Positions 58,721 through 64,000 of a stretch of 64,000 bases of DNA are shown in pieces; positions within the stretch are counted from its first letter, which is position 1, and each line of letters starts with the position of its first letter. A model generated the notes under the pieces. The model saw only the letters and a list, made by a program, of their open reading frames with translations. It ran no database searches and was not told the origin of the DNA. Source of the DNA: Taenia hydatigena (lineage: Eukaryota > Platyhelminthes > Cestoda > Cyclophyllidea > Taeniidae). The translations under genes and the position numbers were made by a program. The stretch is taken from positions 10,473,782 through 10,537,781 of the forward strand of contig JADWOT020000002.1 of NCBI GenBank assembly GCA_036345935.2, in the 5' to 3' direction.

Positions 58721-60460
58721 ACTATACCTCATTTCAGGCAACAGTAGCAACCATGGGAATATCCTCCAGAGCAGCTAATATTGTTCACGAGATTATCACA
58801 ATGATGAGTGATTATATGCAAAAAAGCAAGCAATTATCGTTTGCGAGCAGCCCAAGTCATGACATTTCGTCAAGTAGGAGGATGACAAGAAATGATTCCA
58901 AATGAAGCAATGCTTGCTTGAAGTGCCTTGACATAAGCGAGATGTGAGAACTCGTAAGTAGATTGATCCAGAATTCGGTGTCAGCATGCATAGAAATCGT
59001 ACGGTTCTCTTAGCATTAAACATCGCTTAATGCATGAGAAATAAAGCACCGCTGGGCACAGCACGATCATTTTCATTGATTGCGGGTCGCCAGCACCTAC
59101 TCAAGTGTCCCTTTCTGAGTGGGTGTTAAGTGATTGTGCTCTAATTTTAAAGGTGATTTCACTCACGCATTGATGCAGGTCTAGTCGTCAATCAGGGTGT
59201 GTTGTAAATGGAACCCAATATGGGATGAGAATTGTAAAAAGGAGTCCATCTTCTACCGCGATCATTATAACTAAATCGTTCCCCGCTTTCGCTGGCTTCT
59301 ACCGCTGCTGTCTCTCAACTTTGACAGATGAAACGGAATCTGACCAACCTCTAAATGTCGTCAACGATTTACTCTCCTAACATCCTAATCTCCTTGCAAT
59401 CACTATAACTTTTTCCGATGTGTGGATTTCTGCAGGCAGAACTCGATTTGGAAAGTATTGAAGATGCAATCTATGCAAGCTTATCAGCGTTACGTATCTT
59501 GAAGTAGTTGCGTCTTGAAGAGGTTATTGAAAATCCCACTGTGGATCTCTGCTCATTGTTTTTTTTTGTATTACTAGCCTAGAGGGGTACTTAAAGGCCG
59601 CAGACTAGACAAACATCATAAATCCAAGATGGCGTAAAGGACGGGCGGTAGTGAAAAGTATTAAAATCTGCGTGGCTAGCCATGCGGCCTAAGTAAACAC
59701 AGTTTCACTTTGGCATATCCAACCAGTGGTTCGCACGACCTCTCTTAATAATTGGTCATCACAACGTCTTTAATGCATAATAAACCAACGCTACGCAAAA
59801 AGGACACTAAACCCATGTTATTAAATAAAGAGACAAAAAATTGAGTGCGGCACCAATTTCGTTGGTTTATGGTGCTGGTTGGTGTAAACTAATGCTTAAC
59901 GTCACCGGTGCCATTGCTGTAGAGCATGAGAATATGAGCTCGTGCTTATGGTTTCTTGCGACAAGATCGAACGCGTACTTTTATCAACGCACATCGCGCC
60001 GGTCTGCAGCACCTTCGTACTGCTGCTGTTGGAATTTTGTAACAAGTAGACGTTGATTCCGATGCATTGCTCATATTGAGCGCTGCAGTTCCGGTGTAGT
60101 TGCCAATATCCTCACCATCACCGCCACAACCACCACCAATAACCTCCTTGCTGGCCTCTATACCCCCACCAGCAACGTCACTGGTGGATGAAACCTCCCT
60201 TCCTACTCACACTTTGTCAGTGAGCTGCTTTGCATTGTCTAGGATCGGAGGAAGAGCCCTACCTCTGCTATTTCAATTTGCAGTCTCTGCTTATGGCATC
60301 GAAATTGCAAAGAAAAAGGAAAAAAATAAGCATTGAGCTCGACGTGCCACCCATAATCTCATCTCATTTCTCCTACCCACTCTCACGCTAGCCTGCCTAA
60401 TAGCACATTCTCGCTAACGATTGCGGTCACTTCCGTTATCCATGGTTCCATTTATTTTGT
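58721..60460. other. no gene recognised
   Basis: Short frames only. A Pro-rich 78-codon frame (60100-60336) directly precedes the left arm but has no support. Confidence 0.4.
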
Positions 60461-61461
60461 GGTTGTAGAAGATATAACACCTTGCTTAACCATGACAAGT
60501 CGAGTTCGAGGGTGTGTCGTCACGATCGGCAATAGCATTGTCAGCAATGCGACTTAGTTTGGAACATCCACATCATTCTAAATCCTTCTTCTTCAGACGG
60601 AACACTTCCAACTCCAAATGTGCCCACGTTTCCGTGTTTGTTAGTTCCACCATCGACAATCATCACAAGCTGTGCAGTGCCACTGTTGCCTCAGAGCTTG
60701 ATATTAGAAGTCACTAGGCTAGGTCCAGCTTCTAACTGTCGACTTCAGCACTAGAGCACAGCGTGCAAAAGTGGGTAACATCTGCATCTGAAATGACTCT
60801 TCAAATAAGGTGAAATGTGTGGCGAATTGGTACCTCTTCTTCTCATGCCCCATCCCCCCACCTTCGCATTTGGCTGTCACTTGTCACATTTCTCACGGTG
60901 ATCAATGTGCACTCATAATTGACAGCACTATTTCGAGTGCTTCAAAGCTCCATTCACTGCACCCACCCAATCCATCGTTACTCGCATCAGCTCGATATGT
61001 GAAAGATGGGTGCTCTCTCGCTCTTATTTTGCCTTGATAAATTGCAGTTCAACTTCGTCCATTGTGCTACGCTCAAATAATCCTGTGTATATTATTCCAC
61101 CCTCCTCCATGCATTAAAAAGATAAGGCTGCATAAAAAGAGGAAGAACAGGAAATAAATGGCATAAGATCAATTTATTGGGGAGTAAAGACGGCTTTGTT
61201 GTTGGAAAGGCTGCATGTCAGAGAAGATGCCTGTTGCCAGAGGAAGCAATTCATGCGTGTAAACCAGATGTCTTCAATGGAAGCAATTCGACGCGAATCC
61301 AACACAAACAGATTCGGGGAGCATTCACTGCTTGGCAGCAAATGGACGGAATTAGTAGCAGTCATTAACTAACCCTCATTCCAATAAAGTGGGTTATAAC
61401 CGTGAGAGTCATCGTCGCATGTGTTTGAGCAACCAATATTACCGACGAGGATAACACATGA
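60461..61461 (+). repeat. left arm of a ~1-kb inverted repeat
   Basis: Near-perfect reverse complement of 62737-63733. The outer end is about the GGTTG at 60461, the inner end the AACACATGA at 61461. Only a handful of substitutions and small indels were seen. A 63-codon frame on each strand is preserved in both arms almost unchanged. On the minus strand, 61365-61174 looks like a small exon after a CTGCCAAGCAG acceptor. Confidence 0.95.
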
Positions 61462-61734
61462 TTATAAGTGTCCAAATAAAACACAGAGGAGAAAATTGTG
61501 TCAAATACAGCGAAACAAATTGAAGTACACATCAACTTGCAAATCAAAGGAGATAGAGAACCGAGAGTTCTGAATAGCACAATAATATCTCATTTCTCAG
61601 CAAATTGTTGCTTAAAAGGGCCCAAGGCCTAAATTACTCAAGATATATTATGTGTGTCCTGTGACGTCTTGGTATCCTCATGAGTATCCCTACTGACATA
61701 AAATCCGTTTTGACGAAACGCAGTACATCAATGC

Positions 61735-62274
61735 ATGGGCGCGATCACCTCTAAATTTGGAGCACAATCACTCAACACCCACTTAAATACCATCGCGCAT
61801 ATAAATGTGGCAAATGGAAGAGAGGTGGATCATACCGTCATTGCAAGTCCAATCGACATGAGCGTGTACATAGGAGAAGCAGTTGTACTCTACGGTGTTG
61901 CTTTGCTCAACATCATCGTCTTCCTCAACGATGGATGGGTATGCGGACGACTCACCTCACAGTTCTGCCTCGATTCATATGTCATGGATGTGGTGATGGG
62001 TTGTCTCTCAGTGGCCCTTCCACTCTCCCTCATTGCCGCTATCTTGCATAACGTAGCCGCGTGTACCGACCCTGACTCCACCTCGTCACGCAGACTGCGT
62101 GTGAGCGTCAAAGTGTTGGTATGCCTCGTGGCGATTGTGGATGTGTTCGCCATCTTCTACTACTACAGCCACCTCACGATACGTCTGTGGAACCACATAC
62201 TTGGTGGTGTGTGTGTGGGAATGGCCTGGGCGATTGCCATCACCAAACTCAGTTATGACTACAGTGTGAACTAG
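61735..62274 (+). CDS. small four-helix membrane protein, single exon
   Basis: Intact 179-codon frame, ATG 61735 to TAG 62272-62274, and the longest clean single-exon gene after the F-box gene. Four hydrophobic segments fit membrane spans at residues ~48-66, ~83-105, ~122-143 and ~150-170. A hydrophilic loop with Ser/Arg residues lies between the second and third. The N-terminus MGAITSKFG fits the N-myristoylation pattern (Gly2, Ser6), suggesting a cytosolic N-terminus. Overall size and topology recall tetraspan families such as claudin-like proteins, but the extracellular W-GLW-C-C claudin signature is not seen, so no family is assigned. It lies alone in the 1.28-kb spacer of the inverted repeat. 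Confidence 0.75.
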   Translation: MGAITSKFGAQSLNTHLNTIAHINVANGREVDHTVIASPIDMSVYIGEAVVLYGVALLNIIVFLNDGWVCGRLTSQFCLDSYVMDVVMGCLSVALPLSLIAAILHNVAACTDPDSTSSRRLRVSVKVLVCLVAIVDVFAIFYYYSHLTIRLWNHILGGVCVGMAWAIAITKLSYDYSVN

Positions 62275-62736
62275 TGATGCCTGCATTTACCTGTACTCTC
62301 TCCCCATTCTTTCCTCCTCATGACATTGTTCCATTTGTTCTAACGTAAATCATTATTGTTTCAAATGGAGTTGTGTCTCTATTCAAATTACGGAAATGGC
62401 ATGTGAGATAAATGTGAGGAAGGAGTAAACGAGTGGATGCCAGAAGTAGTTGAAAAGACTACCCAATGCATTCCGCAGCTAATAGATTATAATTAATTAA
62501 ACGCCAAATGCTGTAATTATCAATGCTGTGTTTCTCATGTATGAGGTAGTAGTTCATGCTTAGACACGCGAACGAGTTAGATGCTTATGGAAGCCAAATT
62601 TATGGAACAGTTGTTATGAGAGTCCTCACATCTCCTTAGTATATTTGGTACTGAACCATACATGGTCTACTTGGAATCCACACCCTCCATTTGGATGATT
62701 ATCAAAGTGATGTGACAGCCCATTGGACGCTACTTT
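62275..62736. other. 3' flank of the membrane-protein gene
   Basis: AT-rich. No canonical AATAAA close to the stop was noticed. Unique sequence, not part of the inverted-repeat arms. Confidence 0.5.
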
Positions 62737-63733
62737 TCATGTGTTATCCTCGTCGGTAATATTGGTTGCTCAAACACATGCGACGATGACTCTCACGGTT
62801 ATAACCCACTTTATTGGAATGAGGGCTAGTTAATGGCTGCTACTAATTCCGTCCATTTGCTGCCAAGCAGTGAATGCTCCCCGAATCTGTTTGTGTTGGA
62901 TTCGCGTCGAATTGCTTCCATTGAAGACATCTGGTTTACACGCATGAATTGCTTCCTCTGGCAACAGGCATCTTCTCTGACATGCAGCCTTTCCAACAAC
63001 AAAGCCGTCTTTACTCCCCAATAAATTGATCTTATGCCATTTATTTCCCGTTCTTCCTCTTTTTATGCAGCCTTATCTTTTTAATGCATGGAGGAGGGTG
63101 GAATAAAATACACAGGATTATTTGAGCGTAGCACAATGGACGAAGTTGAACTGCAATTTATCAAGGCAAAATAAGAGTGAGAGAGCACCCATCTTTCACA
63201 TATCGAGCTGATGCGAGTAACGATGGATTGGGTGGGTGCAGTGAATGGAGCTTTGAAGCACTCGAAATAGTGCTGTCAATTATGAGTGCACATTGATCAC
63301 CGTGAGAAATGTGACAAGTGACAGCCAAATGCGAAGGTGGGTGGATGGGGCATGAGAAGAAGAGGTACCAATTCGCCACACATTGCACCTTATTTGAAGA
63401 GTCATTTCAGATGCAGATGTTACCCACTTTTGCACGCTGTGCTCTAGTGCTGAAGTCGACAGTTAGAAGTTGGACCTAGCCTAGTGACTTCTAATATCAA
63501 GCTCTGAGGCAATAGTGGCACTGCACAGCTTGTGATGATTGTCGATGGTGGAACTAACAAACACGGAAACATGGACACATTTAGGGTTGGAAGCGTTCTG
63601 TCTGAAGAAGGATTTGGAATAATGTAGATTTTTAAAAACTGAGTCGCATTGCTGTCAATGCTATTGCCGATCGTGATGACACCCCCTCGAACTCGACTTG
63701 TCATGGTTCGGCAAGGTGTTATAGCAATCAACC
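62737..63733 (-). repeat. right arm of the ~1-kb inverted repeat
   Basis: Reverse complement of 60461-61461 (997 versus 1001 bp). Matching frames 62833-63024 (+) and 63161-63388 (-) mirror those in the left arm. The exon-like segment reads away from the central gene in both arms. Confidence 0.95.
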
Positions 63734-64000
63734 AACATTTCTCCAAGTCACATAAAGCTAACATTACAGTTATTTTCCTTAATGAGCATTAAAAAATCGA
63801 AATAAATGTGATGCATGGGTTTTTTTGTGGATGCAGTGACCACTTAATCACTTATGTACTCTTACTTATTTCACTGTGATAGGCAGAGAACTTCAAAAAC
63901 TAAAGCCAGCAAAGTATACTAAAGTTGGTTTGCTACCGTCTACGCAAATGCTTTTACAAAATTTAATCCCATTTTATGACGACAAAAGTGTGCGAGGAAT

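Overview
The window looks like nuclear DNA of a flatworm, most likely a taeniid-type (cyclophyllidean) tapeworm. It is AT-leaning, with small exons separated by introns, no operons, many dispersed and tandem repeats, and few long open frames. The best taxonomic clue is the gene at 2.6-3.3 kb. It has one fibronectin type III (FnIII) exon followed by a short exon ending in a hydrophobic tail, the architecture of the cestode oncosphere antigens of the 45W/EG95 type. This is inference from memory of family architecture; no search was run.

Layout. 1-15 kb: an FnIII antigen cluster with one copy whose FnIII and tail exons are intact (gene A, 2621-3327), one broken copy (gene B, 12780-13989) and one copy cut down to exon 1 and intron (gene C, 14383-14850), embedded in a local repeat family. 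15.4-18.3 kb: a satellite of about fifty 53-bp units. 18-28 kb: mostly empty, with an F-box protein gene resembling FBXO4 on the minus strand (23217-24158) and one unassigned exon. 28.0-30.2 kb: a decayed Ty3/gypsy retroelement on the minus strand, next to stray satellite units.

31-41 kb: a head-to-head inverted duplication of a multi-exon gene for an unrecognised secreted or surface protein. It starts with a signal-peptide exon and exon sizes match between copies. Copy 1 (minus, 33.7-35.7 kb) keeps good splice sites but carries in-frame stops; copy 2 (plus, 38.6-40.5 kb) is more decayed. Both share a 26-27 nt interruption that looks like an ultra-short intron. 41-52.4 kb: a large direct duplication (blocks A1-B1 and A2-B2) whose central junction is marked by a single N at 44425. 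A 4.75-kb segment separates A2 from B2 but is absent between A1 and B1.

52-64 kb: a partial, still open duplicate of the F-box gene (55.85-56.26 kb), an acidic exon at 57.2 kb, and a roughly 1-kb near-perfect inverted repeat (60461-61461 and 62737-63733) that flanks an intact single-exon gene for a small four-helix membrane protein (61735-62274). No rRNA, tRNA or CRISPR was recognised. Exon boundaries were read by eye from GT/AG signals, phase and comparison between duplicated copies, without transcript evidence.
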